From Bacteroidales bacterium (lineage in GTDB: Bacteria; Bacteroidota; Bacteroidia; Bacteroidales; Muribaculaceae), in assembly GCA_014800735.1 (NCBI GenBank), contig JAAVFP010000003.1:3614-67254 (forward strand): a DNA stretch of 63,641 nucleotides. Reading direction: 5' to 3'. The stretch's first letter is position 1; each line of letters starts with the position of its first letter. Shown piece by piece: positions 42,077 to 50,932 of this stretch. The position numbers and the translations under genes are program-made. Below the pieces are notes generated by a model, which was not told the origin of the DNA, made no database searches, and saw nothing but the letters and a program-made list of their open reading frames with translations.

Positions 42077-42355
42077 TCAGGAACGGTCCTTGCCGAGCTG
42101 CTCGTCGGACTCGCTTGCCTGGGGAGCTTTGGGGCTTTCGGGTTTGGTGGAAGCGGGCTCTTCAAGGGGCTTCTCCATTTCGCGTTTTGCTTCCTGCACA
42201 CCCTGCTTGAAGGAATGGATGCCTTTGCCCAGTCCGCGCATCAGCTCGGGGATTTTGCGGCCGCCGAACAGCAGCAGCACAACCAGGAAAATAATCAGCC
42301 ATTCCCAACCGCGGAGGTTGCCGAGGAACAGGCAAATAAAGAGCGAAATATTCAT
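42077..42355 (-). CDS. tatA: Twin-arginine translocase TatA/E
   Basis: A 92-residue protein: short N-terminal membrane helix with GGRKIPELMRGLGKGIHSFK, the TatA hinge and amphipathic helix, and a charged tail. TatA forms the Tat pore. MNISLFICLFLGNLRGWEWL precedes the usual start of the helix, so the true start might be slightly later. A near-consensus TAACTTTA box lies at 42387-42394. Confidence 0.93.
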   Translation of the reverse strand: MNISLFICLFLGNLRGWEWLIIFLVVLLLFGGRKIPELMRGLGKGIHSFKQGVQEAKREMEKPLEEPASTKPESPKAPQASESDEQLGKDRS

Positions 42356-42416
42356 GTTGTAGTATAAATAATTACATTAGTAAGTGTAAAGTTACGCATA
42401 ATCCCCGAAAAATGCC

Positions 42417-42424
42417 TAACTTTG
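42417..42424 (+). promoter_or_regulatory. -7 box (TAACTTTG) of fabD
   Basis: Perfect TAnnTTTG box 43 nt before the fabD ATG. It is divergent from the likely tatA promoter (TAACTTTA on the minus strand at 42387-42394). Confidence 0.6.
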
Positions 42425-42467
42425 CACCGATATTTTAGGAATATTTTTCAAAAACATACCCAAAATA

Positions 42468-43346
42468 ATGAAAGCATACGTATTTCCGGGTCAGGGTGCC
42501 CAGTTCGTAGGAATGGGCAAAGACCTGTACGACAACAACGAAGAAGCTCGCAAGCTTTTTGACAAAGCCAACGAGATTCTCGGCTTCAACATCACCGACC
42601 TGATGTTCAACGGCACCGACGAGGACCTCCGCAAGACTGCCGTTACTCAGCCCGCCATCTTCATCCACTCGGTTGTTTTGGCCAAGTCGCTGGGCGCCGA
42701 TTTCAAACCCGATATGGTTGCCGGCCACTCGCTGGGCGAATTCTCGGCTCTCACCGCAGCCGGTGCTCTTTCGTTCGAGGACGGTCTGCGCCTTGTGGCT
42801 GCGCGTGCCAACGCCATGCAGAAGGCCTGTGAGCTCACCGAGTCGACCATGGCTGCCGTGCTCGCCCTGCCCGACGAAAAAGTTGAGGAAATCTGCGCCG
42901 GAATCGACGGTGTGGTTGTGTGCGCCAACTACAACTGCCCCGGTCAGCTTGTGATTTCGGGTGAAGTAGCCGCCATCGATGCCGCCTGCGAAGCTCTCAA
43001 GGCTGCCGGTGCCAAGCGTGCCCTCAAACTCAAGGTTGGCGGTGCCTTCCACTCGCCCTGCATGGAACCCGCCCGCGCCGAACTGGCCGAGGCTATCGAA
43101 AAGACGGAAATCCACACTCCGATCTGCCCCGTGTTCCAGAATGTGGACGCACTTCCCCACACCGACCCCATTGAAATCAAGGCCAACCTTGTGGCACAGC
43201 TCACCGCCCCGGTGCGCTGGACCCAGACCGTGCGCAACATGATTGCCGACGGCGCAACCGAATTCGTTGAGCTCGGCCCGGGCAAAGTGCTCCAGGGTCT
43301 TGTAGCCAAAATCGACCCCTCGGTGGCCGTAAGCGGCATGCAGTAA
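42468..43346 (+). CDS. fabD: Malonyl-CoA:ACP transacylase
   Basis: A 292-residue enzyme that loads malonate onto acyl carrier protein for fatty acid synthesis. MKAYVFPGQGAQFVGMGKDL is the family start, GHSLGEFSALTAAGAL (about 87) holds the catalytic serine, and the active-site histidine is in GGAFHSPCM (about 196). Length is normal. It stands alone, with palindromic element A directly downstream. Confidence 0.97.
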   Translation: MKAYVFPGQGAQFVGMGKDLYDNNEEARKLFDKANEILGFNITDLMFNGTDEDLRKTAVTQPAIFIHSVVLAKSLGADFKPDMVAGHSLGEFSALTAAGALSFEDGLRLVAARANAMQKACELTESTMAAVLALPDEKVEEICAGIDGVVVCANYNCPGQLVISGEVAAIDAACEALKAAGAKRALKLKVGGAFHSPCMEPARAELAEAIEKTEIHTPICPVFQNVDALPHTDPIEIKANLVAQLTAPVRWTQTVRNMIADGATEFVELGPGKVLQGLVAKIDPSVAVSGMQ

Positions 43347-43358
43347 TCAGCAGTACAT

Positions 43359-43542
43359 AAGTAAGTATTCAAATTTAACCGATAGTAAGTGATTCAAAAA
43401 TCTTTTATACTCTATGCGGCTTCTTTTTTGCCAATTTCAGATTGTCGTTCAGTCGCTTAGCTCGCTAAGCTCCTTCGCTCCGCACTGAAATTGACTAAAA
43501 ATAAGCTCGCATATAGCATAAATTAAATTTGAACACTTACTT
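43359..43542. repeat. Palindromic intergenic element A (184 bp)
   Basis: Termini AAGTAAGTATTCAAATTTAA (43359-43378) and its near-exact reverse complement (43523-43542, one mismatch). Inner arms also pair (ATGCG ... CGCAT; CAATTTCAG ... CTGAAATTG). The centre is GTC followed by GCTTAGC-TC-GCTAAGC (43455-43470) and TCCTTCGCTC. The left arm holds an insertion that partly repeats its terminus. The core design is shared with elements B, C1 and C2. Confidence 0.85.
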
Positions 43543-43583
43543 AAAAAATGAGGATATGCCACGGAGGCGTATCCTCATTTTTT
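43543..43583. terminator. Bidirectional terminator between fabD and the M18 peptidase
   Basis: AAAAAATGAGGATA (43543-43556) pairs perfectly with TATCCTCATTTTTT (43570-43583), giving T6 runs on both strands. It abuts element A directly. Confidence 0.92.
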
Positions 43584-43597
43584 ATGCAGTTACCTGA

Positions 43598-44890
43598 CTA
43601 CAGGCTGAAGAATTCGCAGAAGGCGTCAGTAATATATACGTGGTCGGAGGTAGAGGCGGTTTCGCGGCATGAGTGCATGGCCCAGAGAGGAGCGCCCATG
43701 TCGACGCCACGCAGGGGCAGCTGCGAGGTGAGGATGTTTCCCAGGGTAGAACCGCCGGCCACATCGCTGTGGTTCACGAATTCCTGGCAGGGTACCTCGG
43801 CCATCTCGCAGATGGTTTTGAACACTGCAGCCGAGTCGGCATCGGTCATGTACTTGCAGTTGGCGTTAATCTTCACCACGGGGCCGCCACCCAGCACAGG
43901 ATGGTTGGTGGGATCCTGTTTTTCGACGTAGTTGGGATGGAGTCCGTGGGCGTTGTCGGCCGAAATCATGAAGGAGTTGGCCACGGCGCGCATGAACTGC
44001 TGCTCCGTCAGGCCGCTGCACAGGCAGATCCGGCGCAGGATGTACTCCAGGATGGGCGATGCCGCGCCTTGCTTGGTGCCCGAGCCGGTTTCCTCGTTGT
44101 CGAAAATGGCCATTACGCGGGTTTTGCGCGAGGGTGTGTCGCACATGGCTGTTATGGCGATTAGGGCTGCATGGACCATGGAGAGGTCGTCGAGGCGGCC
44201 GCAGTTCATCAGCGATTCGTCAAGGCCCAAGGTTGCGAAGCCCTGGCAGTCATAGAGGGAGAGGTCGTAGTCGATGATATCGTCGGGCGATACATCCATT
44301 TTCCCGGCCACGAAGCTGCGCAGCGAGAAATCGGAGTCAACGCCGATACCGGCCACGGGAATCATATCTTTCTGCTTGGACAGCTTGTTGCCGTCGTTGA
44401 CATTGCGGTTAAAGTGGATTGCGAGGTGGGGGATTACCAGCAGTGGTTGTTCGGCATCGAACAGCTCGTGGCGCGGACGCAGTGGATTGTCCGAGCGCAG
44501 AATCACGCGGCCGGCTACCGACAGCGGGCGGTCAAACCACGTGTAGAGAATCGGGCCGCCGTAGACCTCGGTGTTGAGTCGGAGCGAGCCGCCCTCGCCG
44601 CGCATTTCGCAGTGGGGCTTGATGCGGAAGCCGGGCGAGTCGGAGTGTGCGGCGATGATGTTGAAGCCCTGGTTGGCGATGTCCTCGCCGACAATGAAGG
44701 CGAAGATTGCCGAGTCGTTCTGCACCACATAGTGGCGGCCACCGGGAGTCAGGTGCCAGTCGTCGGTCATTTCGAGGCGGGTGAAACCGGCGTACTCAAG
44801 CTGCCGGGCGGCAGAGCGCACGGCCCAGAAATTGACAGGGGAGCCATCCATGAAAAAACGGAGGCTTTCAATGATTTCGTTGTCGATCAT
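43598..44890 (-). CDS. M18 family aminopeptidase
   Basis: A 430-residue zinc aminopeptidase (aspartyl aminopeptidase family). Metal motifs: IIAAHSDSPGFRIKP (about 78-92), LYDCQGFATLGLDESLM, VMAIFDNEETGSGT (about 259, catalytic Glu), ISADNAHGLHPNY and the C-terminal MGAPLWAMHSCRETASTSD. It removes N-terminal, often acidic residues in the cytoplasm. It overlaps the DUF5063 gene by 4 bp (ATGA). Confidence 0.96.
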   Translation of the reverse strand: MIDNEIIESLRFFMDGSPVNFWAVRSAARQLEYAGFTRLEMTDDWHLTPGGRHYVVQNDSAIFAFIVGEDIANQGFNIIAAHSDSPGFRIKPHCEMRGEGGSLRLNTEVYGGPILYTWFDRPLSVAGRVILRSDNPLRPRHELFDAEQPLLVIPHLAIHFNRNVNDGNKLSKQKDMIPVAGIGVDSDFSLRSFVAGKMDVSPDDIIDYDLSLYDCQGFATLGLDESLMNCGRLDDLSMVHAALIAITAMCDTPSRKTRVMAIFDNEETGSGTKQGAASPILEYILRRICLCSGLTEQQFMRAVANSFMISADNAHGLHPNYVEKQDPTNHPVLGGGPVVKINANCKYMTDADSAAVFKTICEMAEVPCQEFVNHSDVAGGSTLGNILTSQLPLRGVDMGAPLWAMHSCRETASTSDHVYITDAFCEFFSL

Positions 44891-45414
44891 TCGTGTGTTA
44901 ATGTTTTGCTTTGATAAAGTGAATTGGCTGCCCGCAGGGCGGAGCAGAGTGTGTCGCTAAGATATTGGTTGAAGCGGCAGAGCATGTCATCGACCACTTC
45001 GGGAATCATTTCGGCGGGAATCTGGCGTACGGTGCCGGCAAAGTCGCCCACGGCCTGATATATGTCGGCCAGCTGCTCGGAGAGCGACACGCCCACGGGG
45101 GTGTCGGAGTAGCGCATATCCTCCACAGGAGTGTCGAGGTACACGTCGAACTCGCCGAAGAGTGTTGCCATGGACTCGCGGGCAGCGTTGTAGCCGTCCT
45201 CGTCCAGAATCTGGTAGATAGTGTCGTTTTCAACCGGCTCCTCGTCGCGGTCCGAGAGGTCGGTGAGTGTCACATAGAACCGAGGGAGGTAGCGGAGCAC
45301 TTCGCGCAGGAAGGCCTGGGGTTCGGTTTCGGGGGCGGCGTCCACCACCCGGCAGTATTCGACCGACAGGCCGACAAGGGTAATTGCGGCGGTGTTGATA
45401 TTCTGATTTTCCAT
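44887..45414 (-). CDS. DUF5063 protein
   Basis: A 175-residue cytoplasmic protein matching DUF5063, with ITLVGLSVEYCRVVDAAPET near the start and a helical body (FLREVLRYLPRFYVTLTDLS; EDMRYSDTPVGVSLSEQLAD). Function unknown. It is joined to nadD (TAATG) and to the M18 peptidase (ATGA) by overlaps. Confidence 0.8.
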   Translation of the reverse strand: MENQNINTAAITLVGLSVEYCRVVDAAPETEPQAFLREVLRYLPRFYVTLTDLSDRDEEPVENDTIYQILDEDGYNAARESMATLFGEFDVYLDTPVEDMRYSDTPVGVSLSEQLADIYQAVGDFAGTVRQIPAEMIPEVVDDMLCRFNQYLSDTLCSALRAANSLYQSKTLTHE

Positions 45415-45998
45415 TACTTATCAGTAGGCAGGTAGAGTTTGTTGTCCTGGATGTATTTATATACGCCTTGGGGCAGGAAATAGTTGACGTTTCGGCCGCG
45501 GGCAATGGCGTTGCGGATGAATGTGCTTGAAATATTCACCATGGGAGCGTTGACCACTTCGAGGCCGTCCACGTGTATGTTCTCCACCGGATAACCGGGA
45601 CGGCGGTAAACCATCACGCCGAATTCCTCGAGGATGCGGTCGGCATCGCGCCACTGGTCGAACACCTGCCAGTTGTCGCTGCCGATAATGAGCTTGAACT
45701 TGCACTCTGGGTAGCGTTCGCGCAGCAGTTCGAGGGTGTTTATGGTGTAGGAAGGCTTGGGCATGGACAGCTCTATGTCGCAGATTTCGATGTCCTTGGC
45801 TCCCTTGGCGGCGATGGAGAGCATGCTGAGGCGCTTCATGTCGGGAATCAGTTCGGCCTGGTCCTTGAGCGGGTTGCGGGGCGAGAGTGTGAGCCACACT
45901 TTGTCCACGTAGCCCCACTGGGTGAGAAATGAAGCCAGCATCATGTGGCCGATGTGCACGGGATTGAATGAGCCCCCGAGAATTCCTACAGTTTCCAT
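45414..45998 (-). CDS. nadD: Nicotinate-nucleotide adenylyltransferase
   Basis: A 194-residue nucleotidyltransferase that makes nicotinate adenine dinucleotide in NAD synthesis. The N-terminal GILGGSFNPVHIGHMMLA (residues 5-22) has the GxFxPxHxGH motif and the C-terminal ISSTFIRNAIARGR is the second signature. Order gmk-nadD is common in Bacteroidales; here element B has come between them. Confidence 0.97.
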   Translation of the reverse strand: METVGILGGSFNPVHIGHMMLASFLTQWGYVDKVWLTLSPRNPLKDQAELIPDMKRLSMLSIAAKGAKDIEICDIELSMPKPSYTINTLELLRERYPECKFKLIIGSDNWQVFDQWRDADRILEEFGVMVYRRPGYPVENIHVDGLEVVNAPMVNISSTFIRNAIARGRNVNYFLPQGVYKYIQDNKLYLPTDK

Positions 45999-46015
45999 AA
46001 TGATAGATGTGTGTT

Positions 46016-46210
46016 AAGTAACTCTTAAAAATTAGTTTATATTTACGTTTATCAAGCAAACCCCTAGGGCCAATATATCTTTGCTCGTCTTTGCGGCGCT
46101 TTTAATTCTTTCACTCAGTCGGTTAGCTCGCTAACCTCCCTCGCTCAATAATCAAAATCCCTCGCAAATCCTTCACAAATATATATTGGCTAATTTTTAA
46201 GGGTTACTTA
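46016..46210. repeat. Palindromic intergenic element B (about 195 bp)
   Basis: Termini AAGTAACTCTTAAAAATTAG and, reversed, AAGTAACCCTTAAAAATTAG (46191-46210). Inner blocks GCCAATATAT and TTTGCG also pair, with a loop-out of about 30 nt in the left arm. The centre is GTC, GGTTAGC-TC-GCTAACC (46121-46136) and TCCCTCGCTC. It fills the nadD-gmk gap and ends 5 nt before the gmk stop codon. Confidence 0.85.
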
Positions 46211-46215
46211 TGAAG

Positions 46216-46791
46216 TTATTGGAGCGATGCGAAGGCATCAATGAGGTTGCGGGTCTGGCGGATGGCGGTAGCGAGGTCGTCGTTCACAATCTGCCGGTCG
46301 AATTCGGGTGCACGCGATATTTCGTACTCGGCACGGTCCACGCGGGTGTCAATCACCTCGGGCGACTCGGTTCCGCGGAGCTCCAGGCGATGGCGAAGCT
46401 CGTCGATGCTCGGGGGTGCGATGAACACCGCCAGAGCCTGGGGGCCGTATTCCTGCTTCACACGCAGGGCACCGTTCACATCGAGGTCCAGGATGATGTT
46501 ACGGCCCTCGCCGATGATGCGGTCAATCTCGCTACGCAGGGTGCCGTAGAAGCGGCCGGGGTAAACTTCCTCGTACTCAAGGAACTCACCATCGACGATA
46601 GCGTCGCGGAAGGCTTCCTCGGTCATGAAGTAGTAGTTCACACCGTCCTTTTCGCCCTGGCGTGGAGCACGTGTGGTTGCCGACACGGCGAAGCCCAGGT
46701 TCAGGTCGCCGCCCTCGAGCAGGGCGTTGATGATGGTGGATTTTCCGCAGCCCGATGGTGCCGCGATTACTATGATTTTTCCTTTGTTCAT
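46216..46791 (-). CDS. gmk: Guanylate kinase
   Basis: A 191-residue nucleoside monophosphate kinase converting GMP to GDP. Walker A is VIAAPSGCGKSTI (residues 7-19); the GMP-binding region has SATTRAPRQGEKDGVNYYFM (about 36-55) and EYEEVYPGRFYGT; NIILDLDVNGALRVK follows. Length is normal. Element B lies immediately downstream and composite element C immediately upstream. Confidence 0.97.
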   Translation of the reverse strand: MNKGKIIVIAAPSGCGKSTIINALLEGGDLNLGFAVSATTRAPRQGEKDGVNYYFMTEEAFRDAIVDGEFLEYEEVYPGRFYGTLRSEIDRIIGEGRNIILDLDVNGALRVKQEYGPQALAVFIAPPSIDELRHRLELRGTESPEVIDTRVDRAEYEISRAPEFDRQIVNDDLATAIRQTRNLIDAFASLQ

Positions 46792-46805
46792 GTGATGAAT
46801 ATTTA

Positions 46806-47151
46806 AGAGCTTGTTTAATAACTACTGTTAAATTCTGGGCGGCCAGTCTTTGAGTGATTTTGGCTTAATGATAAGGGAGTGTGCCCTTAGCACTCGACCG
46901 CAGAATTAAGCCAAAAGCGCCAAATAATGGCCGGCGATGGATATTTAACAACAGTCAACATTAATTAGTATCTTAATTTATGTAAGAGCAAGCTTTTCTC
47001 TGCCTTTAAGTTACTTGTTGTCTCTCATCTTTCGGGTGCCTTTTACGCTTTGTTTCAGTCGTGTACATTGAGTACACTCCTTCAACGTCAGCGAAAAATC
47101 CCCTCCGAAATATGAGACCCAGCATTTAACGGTAGTTATTAAACTAGCTCT
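46806..47151. repeat. Composite palindromic element C (346 bp, two hairpin units)
   Basis: Outer arms AGAGCTTGTTTAATAACTAC (46806) and, reversed, AGAGCTAGTTTAATAACTAC (47132-47151) extend to 34 nt with 3 mismatches. Two units lie inside. C1 (about 46815-46960) is a long palindrome with TTTTGGCTTAAT on both arms and a core that on the minus strand is GTC, GAGTG...CACTC, TCCCTT. C2 (about 47010-47125) has core GTC, GTGTAC-N5-GTACAC (47061-47077), TCCTTCAACG. No gene fits in this 400-nt gap. Confidence 0.8.
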
Positions 47152-47194
47152 AAGTGTATGCGCCTGCATGCACGCAAGCGCATACACAGTTTTC

Positions 47195-48742
47195 TTACTG
47201 GTGCGCGGGACGCAGGAGGTCGTTCACGGTCTTGACCGGGTTGAAGGTCGAGGCTGGAACTTCCACAAAGATTGTGTTCCACTTGCTCATGGCGCCGTTC
47301 CACAGGCCGGGGAGCTCGAGGGCACGCAGGTCGCGGCCATCGAAGGATTTTTCGCTGATGAAGCCGGTGTTATGGTCCACGTAGTCGGGCAGATGGTAGG
47401 CCGAACCGTCGGGGCGGCGCAGGTAGCACACAAGGTCCACGGGGTTGAAGTGGGTGGCCTTCTGCATCATTTCTTTATTCTCGGGTTTGGAGAGGTCAAT
47501 CTGGGTTGACTCCAGAATCTGAGGTGCCACATAGGAGCCGTCGGAAGCCCAAGCGTTGTAGGGGCCGCCACCGGGTTCGCCCTCGTTGCGCACCATGCCG
47601 CACACGCGCAGGGGGCGGTCAAAGATAGCGAGCAGGGCAGCGCGGCGCTCGGCCAGCGGTTTTTCGGGGTCGAGGGCCTCGGAGCTGGTGCAGAGCATTT
47701 TCTCGACAAATTCGGTGGCAGCTGCAACGGTTTCCTCGGTGCAATCCTCGGCCAGGAGTGCCTGGGTGAGAGCCAGGATGCGGTCGTGGGCCAGCAGGAG
47801 CATGCCGCCGATGAGGCGCTTGTAGGTCACGGTGTCGGCGCGGTGTGCGTCGCCCACAACGTTGTCGATGTTCTTGATGAACACCACGGCCGAGTCGATG
47901 TCGTTGAGATTCTCAATCAGCGCGCCGTGGCCACCGGGACGGAACACGAGGCGACCTTCCTTGGTGCGGAACAGTTCGTTGTCCGGAGTGACGGCGATAG
48001 TGTCGGTGGAGGGTTTCTGCTCCGACAGGCTGATTTCATATTTCACGCCGAATTTTTTCTCCATGGCGGGCACGGCCTCGGCGATTTTTTCTTCGAAGAG
48101 CTTGCGGTGGTCGGCCGACACGGTGAAGTGGAGCTTCACCACGCCGCCCTTGGAAGCTGCGGTCTGGGCGCCTTCGGCCAATTGTTCCTCGAGCGCGGTG
48201 CGAACGGAGCCGTCAGCATATTTATGGAAGGTGAGGAGTGCTTTGGGCAGGCCGCCGTAGTTCATTCCGTCGGGCAGGATGATGGCACCGACGAGGTCCT
48301 TGTAGCGGCCGTCGGCAATGAGGCTTTCGGCTGTGGTGCCCTGGCCGTAGAGGCGGGCAAGGGTAGCCTGGAGTTTATCGTAGAAAGCGAAGTCCTTGAT
48401 GCGTGCGCACAGATCGGCCACGGGGCTGCCCTGGGCGGGAATTTCCTCGGTGCCGTTGACAAAGGCAAAGAGAGCCTTGAACATGCGCGAGGCGGCACCC
48501 GAAGCGGGCACGAATTTGAGCACGTCGCCGCCATCGGCCAGGAACTGCTGCCAACGTGCCTCGCAAGCTGCGGCAACATCGGCATCCACCGGGGTGATGC
48601 CCTGACCCATTGCCGAGGGCGATTCGATTTTCAGATAGGGAAATCCCTGGCGGAAGCGCTCAAGCTGCGCCTCCACTTTTTCAACTGCTATGCCACGCTC
48701 GGCAAGCTGGTTCAGATCTTCAGGTGTGAAATTGGTAGACAT
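47195..48742 (-). CDS. DUF4301 protein
   Basis: A 515-residue cytoplasmic protein of the DUF4301 family common in Bacteroidetes. Recognisable stretches are FVPASGAASRMFKALFAF (about 77), LPDGMNYGGLPKALLTFHKY, RPGGHGALIENLNDIDSAVV and GGGPYNAWASDGSYVAPQIL. The GASRMFK and GGxPKALLxFH motifs loosely recall nucleotidyltransferase-like folds, but no activity is established. It follows the TPR gene after 24 nt. Confidence 0.9.
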   Translation of the reverse strand: MSTNFTPEDLNQLAERGIAVEKVEAQLERFRQGFPYLKIESPSAMGQGITPVDADVAAACEARWQQFLADGGDVLKFVPASGAASRMFKALFAFVNGTEEIPAQGSPVADLCARIKDFAFYDKLQATLARLYGQGTTAESLIADGRYKDLVGAIILPDGMNYGGLPKALLTFHKYADGSVRTALEEQLAEGAQTAASKGGVVKLHFTVSADHRKLFEEKIAEAVPAMEKKFGVKYEISLSEQKPSTDTIAVTPDNELFRTKEGRLVFRPGGHGALIENLNDIDSAVVFIKNIDNVVGDAHRADTVTYKRLIGGMLLLAHDRILALTQALLAEDCTEETVAAATEFVEKMLCTSSEALDPEKPLAERRAALLAIFDRPLRVCGMVRNEGEPGGGPYNAWASDGSYVAPQILESTQIDLSKPENKEMMQKATHFNPVDLVCYLRRPDGSAYHLPDYVDHNTGFISEKSFDGRDLRALELPGLWNGAMSKWNTIFVEVPASTFNPVKTVNDLLRPAHQ

Positions 48743-48766
48743 ACTATTCAGTTAGGGTTATTGTGT

Positions 48767-50812
48767 TTATCTTGAAATTCGTTTTATGAGGTTGTAAGCG
48801 GGAATAATACCGAGCTCGCCGGCTTTTGAAAGGTCGGCGATGCCGTTGTTGCGCATGCCGGCCTTCAGGGCTATGTAGCCGCGGTTGTAGTAGGCCTCGC
48901 CGAAGTCGGGTTTGAGTTCGATGGCCTCGGTGTAGGCCTTTGAGGCGCCGTCGTAGTCCTCCATTTCGAAGAGCACGTTGCCCTTGTTGAAGAAAGCCAC
49001 GGCCATGCGGGGCGACAGCTCGGTGACTTTGTCCAGGTCGGCCTTGATGTTGGTCAGGGCTGCGGCGGCCTGCGCCTTGCGTGCAAAGGCATCGGTGTGC
49101 TCGCCGGGGTTGTCGCGCTGAAGCAGATATTGGCCGTAGCGTGCCTGGGCGCGGATAAGGTAGGCCAGGGCAAGGTCGGGAGTCAGGCCGATGGCGCGGT
49201 CGGCGTCCTTTTCGGCGTTCTGGTAGTCGCGCACGGTGAGGAAGTCGAGGGCGCGGCCGATGTAGTCCACCGGGCGTGCTGTGTGGCTGGCCAGGTAGGA
49301 GTTGTAGTAGTCAATGGACTGGAAGTGGCGGCCGACGGTAGCCTCGTCGAGTGTGGGCACCGCGTTGGTCACCACCAGCACGAAGCGGAGTACTCGGGTT
49401 GCGTTGAGGTCGTCCACCTCGCGGATGTAGTAGGTGCCGCTTCGCAGCTCGGTGGGCGAGGAGTAGAACGACAGCATCATCATCGGTTCGATTTCGATGT
49501 TGAGGTTGCGGTCCTGGATACGACCTCGGATAGCGGTGTTGTTGTATTCCTCGCGGAAGTCGGCGTTATCATCCACTGTGAGCAGGGTAGCGAAGCGCTT
49601 GGAAGTGGCATCGTCCATTTCAAGCGGGTTGGTGTCAGCGGCGTTGGTGGGAGTATCGGCCTCGGAGTAGTCGGCGTTGGGGTTGAGTGCGCGCGCCAGC
49701 TTGTCGGCTTTCTTGTAGTCGGCCTCGGCTTTGGCAAGCTGACCGCGGTCGCGGTAAAGCGAGGCGCGAAGATAGAGGGCACCGGGGAACTCGGGGAAGC
49801 GCTCGGCCACCCGGGTGATGTCGGCAATGGCGGCTTCGGTGTTGCCCTTGGCGCGGTGAATCATGGCGCGGTTGTAGAGGGCGCGGTAGTCGTCGGGGTC
49901 AAGTTCAAGCACGCGGTTGAAATCCTCCAGCGCAAGGTCGTTGGCGCTGACTTCGGTCAGCAGCAGGCCGCGGTTGAACAGGGCAGTGGAGTTGAGCGGC
50001 TCGAGGGTGAGGGCGTAGTCATAGTCGGCCATTGCGCCGTTGTAGGAATCGAGCTTGTAGCGGATAAATGCACGGTTGATGTATAGGCCCGCCATGTGGG
50101 GCTGCAATTTTATGGCCTCGTCAATGTCGGCCAGGGCACGCTCGTAGTCGCCGTTGGAATTAATCGAGATATCGGCGCGCATGATGTAGGCGTTGAGGGC
50201 GTTGCGGTTGATGGCGAGCGCTTTCTCAATATCATCCAGGGCTGCGGTGGTGTCGGCGGCCACAAGGTTGACGCGGGCACGGCCCAGGTAGGCATTATCG
50301 AAGTTGGGATAGAATCGAATAAGTTCCTCGAAGGCAGCGCGGGCCTCGTCGTACTCCTTGATGTCGTTGAGCGCCAGAGCTTTGTTGAAAAGAATCTGAC
50401 GGTTGCGGGGCAACAATTTCAGAGCCTCGGTATAGTCCTCGATTGCCTGGCGGTCGCGTCCCATGTTTTGGCGCGCCACACCGCGCACCTCCCAGGCGTC
50501 GGTCAGGAAGGGGTTTAGTTCGAGCGCTTTGCTTGCGTCGGCCTCGGCACCGGCGTAGTCCTCAAGGTTGATTTTGGCGATTGCGCGCAGGAAATAGGGC
50601 TGGGCAAGGTAGGGCTTAGCCAGGATGGCCTGGTTGAAGTACTGGATGGACAGCATATAGTCCTCGAAGTAGAGGGCATTCTGGCCAATACGCATCACCT
50701 GGTCGGTATTCACCTGAGCTTCAGCCGAAAAGCAGCCGGCAAGAGTGGCAGCCGCAATAATTGTCCGGGCAAGGACTGAGATATATTTGTGGAAAAAAAT
50801 CTGCATTTTCAT
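48767..50812 (-). CDS. Large exported tetratricopeptide-repeat protein
   Basis: A 681-residue protein. The ATG at 50812 gives MKMQIFFHKYISVLARTIIA and a signal peptide ending near AGCFSAEAQ; ATG 50806 is also possible. At least ten TPR units follow (for example YFLRAIAKINLEDYAGAEAD, ALYNRAMIHRAKGNTEAAIA), with a less regular stretch near residues 400-500 and more TPRs at the C-terminus (AVAFFNKGNVLFEMEDYDGA). Probably a periplasmic protein-interaction scaffold; partners are unknown. The -7 box is 8 nt before the ATG. It is transcribed with DUF4301. Confidence 0.88.
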   Translation of the reverse strand: MKMQIFFHKYISVLARTIIAAATLAGCFSAEAQVNTDQVMRIGQNALYFEDYMLSIQYFNQAILAKPYLAQPYFLRAIAKINLEDYAGAEADASKALELNPFLTDAWEVRGVARQNMGRDRQAIEDYTEALKLLPRNRQILFNKALALNDIKEYDEARAAFEELIRFYPNFDNAYLGRARVNLVAADTTAALDDIEKALAINRNALNAYIMRADISINSNGDYERALADIDEAIKLQPHMAGLYINRAFIRYKLDSYNGAMADYDYALTLEPLNSTALFNRGLLLTEVSANDLALEDFNRVLELDPDDYRALYNRAMIHRAKGNTEAAIADITRVAERFPEFPGALYLRASLYRDRGQLAKAEADYKKADKLARALNPNADYSEADTPTNAADTNPLEMDDATSKRFATLLTVDDNADFREEYNNTAIRGRIQDRNLNIEIEPMMMLSFYSSPTELRSGTYYIREVDDLNATRVLRFVLVVTNAVPTLDEATVGRHFQSIDYYNSYLASHTARPVDYIGRALDFLTVRDYQNAEKDADRAIGLTPDLALAYLIRAQARYGQYLLQRDNPGEHTDAFARKAQAAAALTNIKADLDKVTELSPRMAVAFFNKGNVLFEMEDYDGASKAYTEAIELKPDFGEAYYNRGYIALKAGMRNNGIADLSKAGELGIIPAYNLIKRISR

Positions 50813-50820
50813 ATTTTTGA

Positions 50821-50828
50821 CAAAAATA
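50821..50828 (-). promoter_or_regulatory. -7 box (TATTTTTG) of the TPR gene
   Basis: TATTTTTG on the minus strand, 8 nt before the ATG at 50812. The longer reading to 50854 would include the promoter and is rejected. Confidence 0.55.
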
Positions 50829-50932
50829 CGAAAAATACTTTTTGCCACGTTCATAAAAAATCAAAAAATAGGCATGGAGGAAAATCGGAAGTGTGCTGGA
50901 ATGTGATTTAGCCATAGATAATTGATAAAGGA

